Part shown: one piece after another, positions 9,151 to 20,641 of the stretch
Position numbering within the stretch: position 1 is the stretch's first letter
How the letters are laid out: each line of letters begins with the position of its first letter
Assembly: GCA_003194525.1 (NCBI GenBank)
Contig: NBIV01000098.1
Span: 186,001 to 250,000 of the forward strand
Reading direction: 5' to 3'
DNA from: Gracilariopsis chorda
Lineage: Eukaryota > Rhodophyta > Florideophyceae > Gracilariales > Gracilariaceae
DNA length: 64,000 nt
Translations under genes and position numbers: made by a program
Notes under the pieces: generated by a model
The model's database searches: none
Seen by the model: only the letters and a program-made list of their open reading frames with translations
What the model was told of the DNA's origin: nothing

Positions 9151-9702
9151 TTACTTTTCTCCCTCCGCGCTACCGCCGCCGCCTTTGAAACGTGACCTTT
9201 GATCCCACTGCCGCCTGCCTGCGCCTCGCCACCCGCGCGCCGCCGCTGCCGTCTTTGCGCCCACGCCCTTTGCGCTTTCCACAGCCTTGTCAACTCTGTC
9301 CTCGCCTTGGCAATCGCTTCCTTCTCCGTGCGTTCGACCTGCTCGCCCTTCGAACGCCCTCACAAACTTCCCCTGCACCTGCTCGCCGTACGTTCTCACC
9401 GCCGACTGCGCCTCACTCACAGCCGTTGTACTGAACGTCAACGTTCCCTTTCCGTCCCAAATGTGCTCCGTTACGTGCTCCAGCTGTGACATGCGCACGC
9501 TGCACATTGAAATAGGCACATATCCCAGGTAGCTCAACTCCTCACCGTCGCCGTCGAGTACGTGTAGTACAAACGTTTCATTTTGCGGCTCTACAAGCCC
9601 TTGGCGTTGCCATTTTTCATAGTGCTCTGATAAGTCAATCACAAACGCTTCGTTCCATGCCACCTTTCGTCGTCCACCCTCTACGGCGCGCGTGCGGTGC
9701 AC
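9151..9702 (-). pseudogene. Possible C2-domain gene, 5' end missing or broken
   Basis: An open frame of 183 codons beginning at GTG. Its start has a C2-like pattern: KVAWNEAFVIDL, then FVLHVLDGDGEELSYLGYVPI, resembling the NPVWNE and D.D...D.LG strands of C2 domains. The N-terminal half of a C2 domain is missing, and an in-frame TGA lies just upstream; the nearest ATG (about 9726) is in another frame. A TATA-like CTATATAAAC is about 50 bases further upstream on the same strand. The C-terminal half is low-complexity, rich in G, R, A and K. Either an unseen short 5' exon exists or the gene is broken. Weak call. Confidence 0.35.
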
Positions 9703-9779
9703 TTCGCTGCAATAGCTGCTTGTCTGTCATGTTCATTACTCCTCTTCACCGACGTACTAGCCCGATTTGCACACGTTTA

Positions 9780-12700
9780 TATAGCACTCTGAAAGCTTCA
9801 ACCCCAACGCTGCGGTGCTTCTGCGGATGTGCCATGCGTGCTCTAAAAGGGGGCTGTTCGCATGAAAGAGAAGGCGAAACAGCATCGGGAAAAACATCAT
9901 CCACAAACCCCGACTACGTTCGTTACCATCAACCGATATGCTCCACTACATTCTAACTGAACAACCATACGGTTGTGTAAACCAATGTGCAGCCCATGTG
10001 CTGCAAACTGCTTTTGGCCGCATTTCTGTGTAGGAAAGCGCTATCCTTGCGCGGTAGCTACGCTCTCGCGGGCAAGTGCTTTCAACAGATACTATACGTT
10101 GGTGTCAATTCGACACACGCCTTTTTTTTTCTCTCTCGAATCGAAACTGATCGCTTTCGCTTGAGCACAGCGCTTGTGCGCACACTTTGTGAGCGACAGA
10201 GGGAACGCAAAGATGCCACTACTGTCTTGAGAAACAACGCAGACAAGAATGATAAAACGTAAGAGAGACGCCACAGTGGAATAATTGCAGTGCCACGTTA
10301 TAGCAAAACTGAGTTTCGACTGGTGGCCCCGCGTACGCTTGCATTTCATTGGCCCCTGTGGTACCTATTTCTCTCGTCCTTGTGTCCATTCCGTTCACAC
10401 AACTACAACCTTTTCTCCTCTTGTTTTCCACGCCATTATTGCGTGAGTGCCGTCGTACAAAACGTTGTCCGCACGGGTACTGTTGAAAAGATAGCTGCGT
10501 CCAGGGGACGGCTTTCTGGCCTCTCAATGAGGCGCTTAGGCACATATGGTTTGCGTTGCTTCTCCACTTCAATTTGTGACCAGTCCACATTTCACCTGCA
10601 CTGTGCGTTCGGCATTCGGACTGAAAAGCTTTATGGGGGACGCATATCAGCCATTATTCTATGAATGCGATGCATAAACAGTAGAAGGGTTAAAAAGATT
10701 AGCCCACTTTGAAAAACGGTTGCAGGGGTGGACGGCTACAATTATTCACCGGCACCCGTTTCTCGAGAAGCCTTTGTCGTAGAAGGGTACGCAGACAGCT
10801 GTCAACTTGGACGAACGCTTCATTTCTTCTTCTCTGCATACCTGTCAATGCGCTTTGTTCTTGTGAGGTAACACTCAGATACGTTTTGTGAGCACGCGAA
10901 GCACTACACAAGTAGTAACACACATTTCGAGTGAGAAAATAGTGATTGCATGTTCTTACCTCATGATTTTGAGTTCTTCTTTACCGGAAATTTGCACTGG
11001 TTCGATATCTGCAAGCTGCCCAGAATTTGGGACTTGGGTTTGTCGCATATTGGCCATGCCTGCGCTCTGACAATGTGAGAAAAGCTGTAAAGAAAAGAGC
11101 CCACAACAGCTAGTAGCAATCCCCCTTCTTAAACTATGTACAGAAAGAGCACATCAGTGCTTCGCCTGCAGAGCAGACATCATGTCTGTGAATGCAAAAC
11201 GAATTTCACTCAACCTAACTCATCTATATCACAGCGCTGTGACACACATGATCGCTGATACTTCCAGGAAGAATTAACTGATGCAAATTTGGATGTTTTG
11301 ATGCGTTATCCACTAAGCTAGCTGCAGTTTGCGACTACTGAAAGCCACAAAGGAGAGCAACACCGATACTTTCGTTCTCAAGTGTGACACATTGGCGTGC
11401 AGGGGCGGGCCTGCGCCCGTGTTACTAGTGTGTGGGCACTGCAGGACAGAACTGAAAGTAATAAGACTAAACGGAAAAGTGTTGCCCCGAACGGTCGGCC
11501 TCTTTGTAAAATGCTTTTCGGCAGGGGCGTGTTTGTGACTGGCTATTTTGGAACTGAGGTGGTCATTAGTCAACACTTTTCCAAAAATGGTGGTCAAAAG
11601 CCTTCAGGAATAATCAAAAAATTGAGTGTGGAATGGTGACCAATTCATTTGTCCAAGTAGTTAGTTATATTCCCCATTATGGCGAAACATCACTCACAAA
11701 TACGCCTCTGGTTTTTGGGCTGTAGCAATACTCGTTTTGTGCTCGAGAAAGAACATGTTGCTTTCAAGCGAGGTTACGAAAAGGTGCAGCTTAAGGTGGC
11801 AGCCGTACGCCCATGTGTTTGTTACGTGCTTCCTTGCGTTGTCGTTGAAGAGAACAAAGAGTGACATGGGTGTTTCACTGGCGGCTGGTGACAATCGCAA
11901 CAAGGTAAAGGTCGAGACGAACATACGTGGGGTGAACGTTTTCATGAGAACGGCGTGTAATAGCTAGAGGGGTGAGAATATGAATCTGTAAGTAGCACAG
12001 GTGCAAAGCACAGCGCGATGGCGGCAAAGACTGAATACAGCGGAGCGTGTAGGGTATTTGGGTTGTGATGACGATGATGCACATGAGAGAGCGTAGCTTT
12101 TGTATAGGATAACCAGTGGTGGTGGTTGAGATGTGGTGAGCTTAGAGGTGGTATCAGAAAGCTATATGAAAGGTGAAGTACGGTTTGCACTGCAGGCAGC
12201 TGTTTGCAGGTAAGGGTTAAAGTATAGCGGTACCGCTTACTATTTGAGAGCGTTTCCAAGATAAGGGCACTGAAGACGTCTGTATTTTTAGTGCTGATGG
12301 TGATTTGTGTTGCTGTCGATTTGCTGGGAATAAGAAAAGTAAGAGGTTTTGTGTTGACTGCGAAGCTGTAAATTCGCACAGAGATAAGGTTTCGGGCCGA
12401 GTTACTTGGGCAGCAGTGTGTAGGTTTGACGAATGAGATGTTCGCTGAAGACGAAGGTAGCTTGTTGTTCTTTTTTTGGAAACAGGGGGGTTTTGAGTGG
12501 AGACGAACAAGGGGGGAAACGAAATAGGAGGCGTGTTCTGATGTGATGTGAAATCTGCAGTAGCGGTTCGGAAACAATGCTGTTGCAGTGGTAAGGACGT
12601 TTTCCGTGCTCTGAAGCGGCATGTTTGAAAAGCTCTTCAACTCTCCTAGCTACGAGGCAGCAGAGATGGAACGGACAACAGACCAAGTTGTCAACAATGT

Positions 12701-13530
12701 GTACTGTACGGAGAGGCGTTTCGAATATCTAAGATATACTTAGCCTGATACGAAGGGTATCCGCAAGCGCACTTTACAGTTGTAGAACGAGTATCACTAT
12801 GGTCGTTCATGATGGCGTTGGGCGATTTCCACAGAGCTATTTTGACTTAGGGGAGTGGGCTCAGCACAGCGCTGGGTTCTGTACGTCCTTTTTCGTACAT
12901 CGCCATCAGTTTACTCGGCCTAACGCTAGGCCTTTGTATCAAAGCTCTGTGCCTGTTCGCGTTGGCGCTCGTACGCTTGCAGGGGCTCTCGTGCGATGCT
13001 AACAATCGCAAGGGTCTCTATAGACCGTTCAAGGCTGCATTTCAAAGGCTTCTTTGCATTTCACAGAGCCGTGCTGCTACTGCATTCACTCTGTAATTCA
13101 CAACAGTGCTGCAAAGGAGAACTGGTCACGGGCTGAGGGTGGCGCCGATGCGTGCGGCAGCAACAGCAGCAGCTGGCGACGACAGATGCCGCCGTCTCTC
13201 ACACCACCAACAATGCCGCCCCTCCGCCGTGTCATTCGTGCAGCCGTCCTGTATTGCCATCCACGTCACCGCATGCCTACCCTTGTTCATATATATTCTT
13301 GAGCACACATAACACTTTATGGCCAACTTGCTTCGCCGTATGGCTTGTGCATTTCCTTTTCACAACGTTTTTCTCCGCCTTCACAACTCGTACAGATCAC
13401 GCTGTTTCTCACCGCTTGCGGCGCGCCCAACTATTAAAGCAACCTCCGTGTTAGCGTCCGTCATTACCATGTGTCCGCCCCCCTACCTCGTCCCGCTCCG
13501 TCGCGCGCCCCCCAAAAACACGCGCCCACC
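9780..13530. other. 3.7-kb gap without a supported gene
   Basis: Only short or low-complexity ORFs are present; the longest (minus strand, 11942-12640) starts from TTG, is dominated by S, T, L and H, and has no recognisable motif. A GATACGAAGGGTATC motif lies at 12747-12761. TATA-like sequences near 13288 and 13430 may serve the membrane-protein gene that starts at 13531. Confidence 0.45.
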
Positions 13531-14553
13531 ATGAGCACCAACTCGTCTTCGGCCGATTTTGAAATCGGCTTGTATTACGAGCCGAACAAAAAACCATTAG
13601 CGCGCAGAGCAACCAATGCGCCCTTCAAACAAGCCGCAGCTCTGCTCACCATATGGAGTGTGCTAGTAATCAATGAAGGTGCCGTCCGATTCGTAACAAC
13701 AAATCCCTCCGTAGGCTCCTTGTTGAATGGACGCCCCGCCACATTGGTGCCGTTTCTCGCCGCCTTGTTCGAGGTCGTTTTCGGTTTTATTGGCCTCTTC
13801 GTGGGGCTGGCCGCCTTCGTGTTGAACGAACATAGCGTACGCGTGACAAAGGCCGCTATGCTCATTCAGAGCGTGTTGGGATATTATGTGTTCGCTGTGT
13901 TTGTGTTCCTGCTTCCGTCGTTCGCAATAGCAGACCTGGAGAAGCCGTTGATGAGCGGACTGAACTTGAGTCAAAGTCGATTTCTGTTGGTCATGTCCAT
14001 TTTCACCTCGTTCCATTTCTGTCTGGCCCTGCAAGGCGGCCAGTTTGTATGGATGGCGCGTTTAGTCAGCATTGCGTCCGCGCGGGATGTGCTTAGTGCA
14101 AAGTCGCGGCACAAGACAAGAGCCATGTTTTGGAACCTCAACTTGGCGTTTGCAGGCTTGTGGATCCTGCTTACTGGCAGCGTGATAAATGCCACAGTTG
14201 GAAGTGGTCGGCTACAAGAGCCGTTTGCGGTTGCACCCAACATCGTGGTGTTACCTGTGTTGACCATTGTGACGGGTATTGTCATGTTGAGTTGGGGCTT
14301 GTTTGGATTTCATCTGGCCAGAAGAGAGAGAGCGCCTTCTCCTTTGTATTTTGTGGTGTGCGCTGCGGTGTATGTGTTGGCGTTTTTGAACTTCACCATT
14401 GTGCAGCTTGGACTTGTTGATTCCTCTGCTGCGGGTGTTAGTGGCGCGGATGGGGCCGCGGCTGTGCACGCTGCTCTGATCTTTATGGTGACGACTATGG
14501 GCGCATATTTCGCGAATCTGGCATCGCGCGAGCGACGCGGACTCTCAGTGTAG
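13531..14553 (+). CDS. Unrecognised 8-TM membrane protein, copy 2
   Basis: 340 residues; the ATG at 13531 sits in a CCCACCATGA context typical of a strong start, and an upstream in-frame ATG at 13471 would only add a Pro/Arg-rich tail. It is a clear full-length paralogue of the protein at 7673-8674, in the opposite orientation and about 4.9 kb away, with the same eight hydrophobic segments and the same conserved blocks (LVINEGAVRF, TSFHFCLALQGGQF, AMFWNLNLAFAGLW, AFLNFTIVQLG). Loops and N-terminus diverge strongly, so the duplication is old or fast-evolving. The family is not recognised. Inverted pairs like this usually arise by local duplication. Confidence 0.85.
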   Translation: MSTNSSSADFEIGLYYEPNKKPLARRATNAPFKQAAALLTIWSVLVINEGAVRFVTTNPSVGSLLNGRPATLVPFLAALFEVVFGFIGLFVGLAAFVLNEHSVRVTKAAMLIQSVLGYYVFAVFVFLLPSFAIADLEKPLMSGLNLSQSRFLLVMSIFTSFHFCLALQGGQFVWMARLVSIASARDVLSAKSRHKTRAMFWNLNLAFAGLWILLTGSVINATVGSGRLQEPFAVAPNIVVLPVLTIVTGIVMLSWGLFGFHLARRERAPSPLYFVVCAAVYVLAFLNFTIVQLGLVDSSAAGVSGADGAAAVHAALIFMVTTMGAYFANLASRERRGLSV

Positions 14554-14925
14554 CAGATGTGACAGATAGCTTGAATTCATTGTAACATATATACATACCT
14601 GCATATGAAAGACGAAAGGCCGCGCTCTGTTTCGAACGCGTGTATGGTGCAGTATGAGCAGTCTATCCCTTCACATGCTGAGCCGCAACTCCGCCTCAAA
14701 GCTGTCAACGGCGCACGTCTCCCGCATGGCGCATATTGCGCGTGCACGGCGACACGCCAATGAAAACAGCAGTCGCCAGCTCAGCAATACGGCAGTCCAT
14801 GCGCGAAGAGCGCAGCAGCCAATCACGCCTCCGAACCGCGAAAAACGTTTTGCTCTCTGCGCACACATGTCACTACCCAGCGCACATCTCCGCCGTCACC
14901 ATCGAGCTCTGTCCAGTTCGTGGCC

Positions 14926-15010
14926 GTTTATATAGCGCCCTCCCGCGCGGTCGACCGTTTGCAGGTCAATCGGTCTGCTGTCTTTGCTGCAACCGACTCT
15001 TTATATATCC
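14926..15010 (+). promoter_or_regulatory. Tandem TATA-like elements before PEP carboxylase
   Basis: TTTATATAG near 14928-14936 and TTTATATATC near 15000-15009 lie about 115 and 40 bases before the PEP carboxylase ATG. The proximal one may be too close to the ATG for a normal leader, so the distal one is the better promoter candidate. Confidence 0.45.
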
Positions 15011-15047
15011 CCAGCCTGCTTTGCGCTTGTTCAGTTTCTGCTTTGCA

Positions 15048-17930
15048 ATGGTAGGCGCCGTGCCTCTCGCCATGAAGGGCGTTGCAAATCCACTGACGAA
15101 GGCTAGTCGAATTGATTCGGTCGACTTCATCTCCCCCTTGCAACAGGATGTCAACCATATGTGTGACACCTTGCTCGGTCTTATTGAGTCAAACCTATCG
15201 GCTAATGACATGGATATATTGGAGAATGTTCGAAGTCTGGCAAAGATTTACGATTCTTCCTTTAAGGATGATGTTTCCTTCACCAATCTCGCCGATCTTA
15301 TTGAGCACCTTGATATTTCACAGCTTACCGTTGTCGGGTCGCTCTTTTCCAACATGTGTAACCTCGCCAACTTGGCCGAGCATGTGCACCGTATTCGTCG
15401 TCGTCGCGCCTTTGAACGTGGCGAATCGTCGCTTCTCACCCACTTCTTCTTGCACGAGATTGTAGAGGAGATGGAACAAAAAGGCAAGTCACTCGAAGAA
15501 ATTCGAAATCAACTCACCTCTCAGACCGTGGAAATGGTGCTCACAGCCCATCCCACCCAAGCCGTTCGTCGTTCATTGCTTGCCAAACTTCACGTCATCG
15601 CTAGATGTCTGGAGGCCAATCATGATCAATATCTTACACCCCTCGAAAAAAGTCTCAATCAGGAGAAGCTAAAGGTGTCTCTTCTGGGGCTGTGGCGCAC
15701 CGATGAGGTCCGTCGTTTAAAGCCCAAGCCGCAAGATGAGGCCCGAAACATCATTCATGTCATTGAGGACACTGTATGGGATGCCACACCAGCTTATATT
15801 TCTCAGATGGACCGCTACTTGCAGTCGAGAGGATTGGATCCTCTTCCGCTCGATGCCCGACCCTTTCTGTTCGGATCATGGGCTGGAGGCGATCGAGACG
15901 GTAATCCGTTCGTCACTCCGGCTGTAACCCGTGAGGTTGTCGCCATTAATCGATACAGAGCTGCGTGTCTCTACCTCAATGAAATAGAGCACCTGCTCTT
16001 TGACCTTTCTTTGCACTATGGCTCGGACGAACTTCTCGAGTATAACAAGGCCATTGCGGCTAAAGTTGAGGATGCGAAGAAGCATATGCCCGGTCATTCT
16101 GTCCCGAATAAGATCCGATACAAGGAGTTTTGGAACCATGTGCCCCCGACTGAGCCTTTCCGCGTGTGCTTTTATCACATTCGTGATCGCATGACCGCTA
16201 CTCGCGACCACTGTGAAGCTCTTCTTGCTAATCAACCCTGCCCGCCCCCGAACCCTTTTGCTCCTATCTACACCACTAAGGATGAACTTCTAGAGCCTCT
16301 CATGATCATGTATCGTTCCCTGGTGGACACCGGCGATCAAATTCTAACCCAGGGAAAACTCCAGGACCTCATTCGAAGGGTGAACATCTTTGGTCTTACC
16401 CTTGTCAAGCTTGATATTCGTCAAGAGGCCGACGAGCACTCCAATGCCCTGTCGGTCATCACCGAGTACCTTGGCATGGGCAAGTATGAAGACCTCAAAG
16501 AGGAGGATCGCCTTGAGTTCTTGACCAAAGTTTTGGAGGGCAAACGCCCTTTAATTCCTCGCGTCAATCCGGCCACTGGGAAGGCGAAGAATGTCCTTGA
16601 CACTTTTGAAACCGTCTCGGAGCTGGGCTCGGAAGTGTTGGGAGCGTATATTATCTCAATGTGTATGCGCCCATCCGATGTGCTTGCTGTGGAGGTTCTG
16701 CAAAGGGAATGCTCTGCCAACGGTGGTGTTGATTCTCTCAGAGTTGTTCCTCTACTCGAGACCATTTACGCTCTACAGAACTCTACGATGGTGTTAAGCA
16801 CATTGTTCGAGAACAGGTGGTACCGAGAACATCTGCGAAAGCGTTTTGACTCGGTTCAGGAAGTCATGATTGGCTACTCAGATAGTGGGAAAGACGGTGG
16901 CCGCTTGACGTCTGCGTGGGAGCTTTACAAGGCGCAAGAAAGAATGGTAGAGTGTGCTGAGAAGCATGGCGTTACTCTCCGATTCTTCCACGGTCGTGGA
17001 GGCACTGTTGGACGTGGTGGTGGCCCACAGCATCTTGCTATTCTTTCACAACCACCGCGAACGGTGAACAAGTACCTGAGAGTAACCATTCAGGGAGAGG
17101 TTATGGAACAAGACTTTGGGCTTCCTGCACTTGCCCGGAAGACCCTAGAAGTGTACACCACTGCCGTATTGAAGGCAGACCTCAACGACCCGGTGCCTGT
17201 CAAGAAAGAGTATCGCGAGCTGCTAGACATGATGTCCGAAGTTTCATGCTCCAGGTATCGTGAAATTGTTCATGGAGATGATCGCTTTGTTGAGTACTTC
17301 CGTTCCGCTACTCCGGAACAAGAGCTGGGACTACTGAACATTGGCTCGCGACCGCAGAAACGTAAAGAAGGTGGCGTTGAGACCCTGCGGGCAATCCCGT
17401 GGGTCTTTGCATGGACTCAGACTAGACTGCATCTACCAGTATGGCTTGGTCTTGGTTCTGCTCTACAGGCTGGCATGAAAACAGAGGGAGGAACGCAGTT
17501 GCTTCGGGAAATGTACGAAAACTGGCCTTTCTTCCGCTCGTTCTTCGACTTGATTGAAATGGTTTTGGCCAAGGCAGACCCGCATATTTCAAGTCGTTAT
17601 GATGACATTTTGGTTCAAAAAGAAGATCAGAAACAGTTTGGAGTCATGCTGAGAGGCCTTTTGGTGGAGACGATAGATTTAGTTTTGAAGGTCGCCGGAG
17701 AGCAGAAGCTTTTAGACAAGGATCGTGTGCAGCAGCGGGCTATCAATACGCGACGTGAATGGCTAACACCGATGAACCTTGCTCAAGTGGAACTGCTCAA
17801 AAGGTGGCGATCGATCACTGTGAAAGGTGTGGTGAAGGAAGGGGTGGATCCGGATGAGGGCTCTGCCTTGGTAGATGCACTGATTATTTCTATGAAAGGT
17901 CTATCATCCGCCCTTCAAAACACGGGGTAA
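15048..17930 (+). CDS. PPC: Phosphoenolpyruvate carboxylase
   Basis: 960 residues, full length for the family. It carboxylates PEP with bicarbonate to oxaloacetate in the cytosol, feeding amino-acid synthesis and the TCA cycle. Visible family motifs: LTAHPTQ with catalytic His168, GGDRDGNPFVT, GYSDSGKDGGRL, the FHGRGGTVGRGGGP loop, and RAIPWVFAWTQTRL. The C-terminus is QNTG, as in plant-type PEPC, rather than the R/K-NTG of bacterial-type plant enzymes. The N-terminus lacks the acid-base-SIDAQLR phosphorylation site of land-plant enzymes, so regulation by PEPC kinase is not expected. The ATG at 15048 was chosen because upstream codons in the same frame are not PEPC-like. Single exon; convergent with the ferric-reductase-like gene, with 141 bases between stop codons. 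Confidence 0.96.
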   Translation: MVGAVPLAMKGVANPLTKASRIDSVDFISPLQQDVNHMCDTLLGLIESNLSANDMDILENVRSLAKIYDSSFKDDVSFTNLADLIEHLDISQLTVVGSLFSNMCNLANLAEHVHRIRRRRAFERGESSLLTHFFLHEIVEEMEQKGKSLEEIRNQLTSQTVEMVLTAHPTQAVRRSLLAKLHVIARCLEANHDQYLTPLEKSLNQEKLKVSLLGLWRTDEVRRLKPKPQDEARNIIHVIEDTVWDATPAYISQMDRYLQSRGLDPLPLDARPFLFGSWAGGDRDGNPFVTPAVTREVVAINRYRAACLYLNEIEHLLFDLSLHYGSDELLEYNKAIAAKVEDAKKHMPGHSVPNKIRYKEFWNHVPPTEPFRVCFYHIRDRMTATRDHCEALLANQPCPPPNPFAPIYTTKDELLEPLMIMYRSLVDTGDQILTQGKLQDLIRRVNIFGLTLVKLDIRQEADEHSNALSVITEYLGMGKYEDLKEEDRLEFLTKVLEGKRPLIPRVNPATGKAKNVLDTFETVSELGSEVLGAYIISMCMRPSDVLAVEVLQRECSANGGVDSLRVVPLLETIYALQNSTMVLSTLFENRWYREHLRKRFDSVQEVMIGYSDSGKDGGRLTSAWELYKAQERMVECAEKHGVTLRFFHGRGGTVGRGGGPQHLAILSQPPRTVNKYLRVTIQGEVMEQDFGLPALARKTLEVYTTAVLKADLNDPVPVKKEYRELLDMMSEVSCSRYREIVHGDDRFVEYFRSATPEQELGLLNIGSRPQKRKEGGVETLRAIPWVFAWTQTRLHLPVWLGLGSALQAGMKTEGGTQLLREMYENWPFFRSFFDLIEMVLAKADPHISSRYDDILVQKEDQKQFGVMLRGLLVETIDLVLKVAGEQKLLDKDRVQQRAINTRREWLTPMNLAQVELLKRWRSITVKGVVKEGVDPDEGSALVDALIISMKGLSSALQNTG

Positions 17931-18071
17931 AGGGGTAGTACAGTACCACAGCACAGGATGACCCGTCCAGCTTCAGGACCTTAGGTGTTTTTGTTTATGA
18001 ATCTTAAGCCTTTAACGCATGTGCTTTGTACATGAGTTGCGATGCTTTAGTCGGGATTTTCCGGGATAGAG

Positions 18072-19646
18072 TCAATAGAAATGCTCTAAATGCACATCGA
18101 AATGCACACCGTGCGTCGATGAACTTCTCGCGGTTCGCACAACATCTCTGGTCATAGCGCCTGGCCCGCAGCCGAGAACGGCTACTCTGCCCTTCCCGCA
18201 CATTGATTGGCGAACACTCTCGAATTCGTAACTAAAGTTTGCTCGTCCAGTGTTCCAGTGTACATTGACCAGTAGTCTATCTGCATCACTTTGTGTACTT
18301 TCCTCGCCGTCGGCATTTAGGAAAGTGATTACATCGGACTCTGGCCGGGTAATGTGGATTTTGGCTGTGAAGTCCTGTTCGGATACAACGTGAGGGTTCT
18401 CTGCATCTGCATTGTTCTCCCACCATTTGTTGTCTGAGGCGTCACTCTGAGCATACAACTGAGAGTCAAGCACATCTGTCGCAATGTCCTTATTTCTGAC
18501 AAGCCATATGAGTAACACCTTTCTAACGGGACGGCCGCGCATGGCTTGTCCCAATAGGTGGCGATAAAAGGATATGAGAGGTGTGACACCAATCCCTCCA
18601 CCTACTAGCAGAAAAGTTTGGTACTGCGACTGCGACTGCCAATCCAGTGCCACGCTCCCAATGGGGCCATGAAAGAATGCTCGTATCGGAGCATTAGATC
18701 CTTCATAATCAGGACTGTTTTGAATCCGTTTGCAGAGCTTTTTCGTCCAGCGTCCGTCTGGCTTTATGAGAACGCAAAGCTTGTCATCTGACGGGCAAGA
18801 AGCAATAGAAAATGCATGAAACTCAAAGTAAGAAACGGAGGGAATGTAGATGCATATGTATTGACCTGGAGAGAATGATAACGTTCTTGGAAACGACAAC
18901 CTTACAAAGCCCGATTTCAGCAGTGATACTTTTGCCTCTGATGACATGTTCTTGTACTTCCAGAGTGCTTGATATATATATCCAAACAATCTGTCGGCGA
19001 TGTAGATGGCAAATGCACCAACAACGATACCAGCACCATGTATAGCACACACAACGACGGCTGCGACAGCTAACACGTGATGCAGCCATAGCCACGAACG
19101 GCGAACGTAACGCCGTATAGGATGGATGGATGATACAATGGTAATGATCATGATAATGACAATAGCAGCACCCGTCCAAAACGAGCCCTTGTACTCCCCT
19201 CTGGAGAATGACTGAAATCCAAGCCCTTTTTGACTGCCGCCATCATCATCGAGGGGAGCCCAGTACATTGCGCTGACACCATGCCACACTGCGTATGCTA
19301 GGGCGAGCAAAGCAAAGTAAGCGTGCCAGAACATTGAACGCTCAAAGGACACTCCGAAGATAAGAGCTACTGGAGAACGATACATGATTAGAATGAAGAG
19401 GGGGATCCAGTAGAACTCGGCGATGTTCCCAGAGCTTTCAACCTCGACATCCTTCAGCAAGTAGCCAAGAACAGCTGTTCCTGCGGTTAACAGAATAGCA
19501 ATGGTGATTTCGACGATGGAAAGGCCTACCAAGTTAATGGAAGGAGCGAAGAAGCGGCGCTTTGATAGAACTGCCGGTATCAGTTTGAAGCGAATGCGCT
19601 CGAAGGGAAGCCATGAGTCTTCATAGGGTTTCCAGGGTTTTTGCAT
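18072..19646 (-). CDS. Ferric reductase / NADPH oxidase family flavocytochrome
   Basis: 524 residues with an N-terminal multi-helix ferric-reductase domain and a C-terminal FAD/NADPH domain. Two haem-ligand pairs are seen with 14-residue spacing: His108/His122 and His189/His203. The FAD motif FHAFSIAS (276-283) replaces the more usual HPF(S/T). NADPH-binding LLVGGGIGVTPLIS (346-359) and VLGCGPG near residue 490 are intact, and the protein ends in an aromatic HFY. It should move electrons from cytosolic NADPH across a membrane to ferric iron (FRO-type) or oxygen (NOX-type); no EF-hands or long N-terminal extension are present, and sequence alone does not separate these. True ATG at 19646. Single exon. 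Confidence 0.92.
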   Translation of the reverse strand: MQKPWKPYEDSWLPFERIRFKLIPAVLSKRRFFAPSINLVGLSIVEITIAILLTAGTAVLGYLLKDVEVESSGNIAEFYWIPLFILIMYRSPVALIFGVSFERSMFWHAYFALLALAYAVWHGVSAMYWAPLDDDGGSQKGLGFQSFSRGEYKGSFWTGAAIVIIMIITIVSSIHPIRRYVRRSWLWLHHVLAVAAVVVCAIHGAGIVVGAFAIYIADRLFGYIYQALWKYKNMSSEAKVSLLKSGFVRLSFPRTLSFSPGQYICIYIPSVSYFEFHAFSIASCPSDDKLCVLIKPDGRWTKKLCKRIQNSPDYEGSNAPIRAFFHGPIGSVALDWQSQSQYQTFLLVGGGIGVTPLISFYRHLLGQAMRGRPVRKVLLIWLVRNKDIATDVLDSQLYAQSDASDNKWWENNADAENPHVVSEQDFTAKIHITRPESDVITFLNADGEESTQSDADRLLVNVHWNTGRANFSYEFESVRQSMCGKGRVAVLGCGPGAMTRDVVRTARSSSTHGVHFDVHLEHFY

Positions 19647-20641
19647 GATGTTGTTCTTTTGAATGGCTGCCTATCTACTTGTCTTGGAGATGTGAGATGT
19701 GGGAGAGGAAGCTGTAGCGCAAAGAGGGGGAACAGGATGCACGACGATATCTCAAGGATGCCCAGTCCTCTACGCGGTATGTAAGTGATCGGGATACGAG
19801 TGGTAACCCTTTAACCCTTTACCGTCGATATGCGTCGTAATCAGGACACGCTAAGTACCCAGCCCCAGTGTCGTTTGAATGTTGGCAACAGATGAGGCCG
19901 TCAAACTTATAAATGACGGCCGGTTGAGTGGACTTAAATGGAGCGCCATATATTTGGGCCGGACTCCGTATTGTATTCATCTGCTTTCAAGCTGATGGCA
20001 CTGCTGGAACGAGTAGAGAGGTGACAAGGCCAGGGAGTATGGAAGAACTCTGTTCAGATTTAACCTCCATCTGGTTACACGCCGTACCCTTGGTACCAAC
20101 GGTACCAACGGTACCTATCCCTTGAAAGAACGAGCGAACGATTGCTGGTCCGGGGTTCTATGGGTGTCGAGGATACACCCTCGTTCTGGGTGTGGCGGGC
20201 GATGTACAATCCCTTGCATGCGCTTGCACTGCTGGTACGGGTTTCAAGTATCATACGATGAAGCCGAGACTGATTTGTAACGGAAGTCCACATGTACATA
20301 CTGTCCACGGTGACACGTGGGTCCCTGATTTGCATTTGAGCTCTGAAAATCGGCAAAGTGCTGACTATTTTAGCACCGTGGAGTAAGCTCTACCGTTGTG
20401 TCCCCTTGTACGAAGGGTATCATATCGACCGTCGGTACCGTTGTACCTTTGGGTACAAAGTATGATATGCACGACAAAACGCCTCTGCTCGCCGAATGCA
20501 AAAATTTATCGCGCTGGAGAGTTTGCGCACTTAAAGTCGCCGCCGCATCGCCCTCCATCGCCATCCGCGGCCACCACGTGCATCTTCAACCTCAAGCTTC
20601 GCTCAAACACAGTCGCCTATCAAAGTTCTTGCTACTCCACA
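19647..20641. promoter_or_regulatory. Divergent intergenic region with GTACC palindromes
   Basis: About 1 kb between divergent starts with no gene seen. It holds clustered GTACC/GGTAC motifs: GTACCCTTGGTAC at 20084-20096, three GGTACC boxes spaced by AAC to 20115, GGTACC at 20434, and GTACCTTTGGGTAC at 20443-20456, plus TACGAAGGGTATCA at 20409-20422. These may be binding sites; function is unknown. Confidence 0.5.

Noticed and set aside
11942..12640. Minus-strand ORF of 232 codons
   Set aside because: Starts at TTG, composition dominated by Ser, Thr, Leu and His, no motif and no flanking signals.
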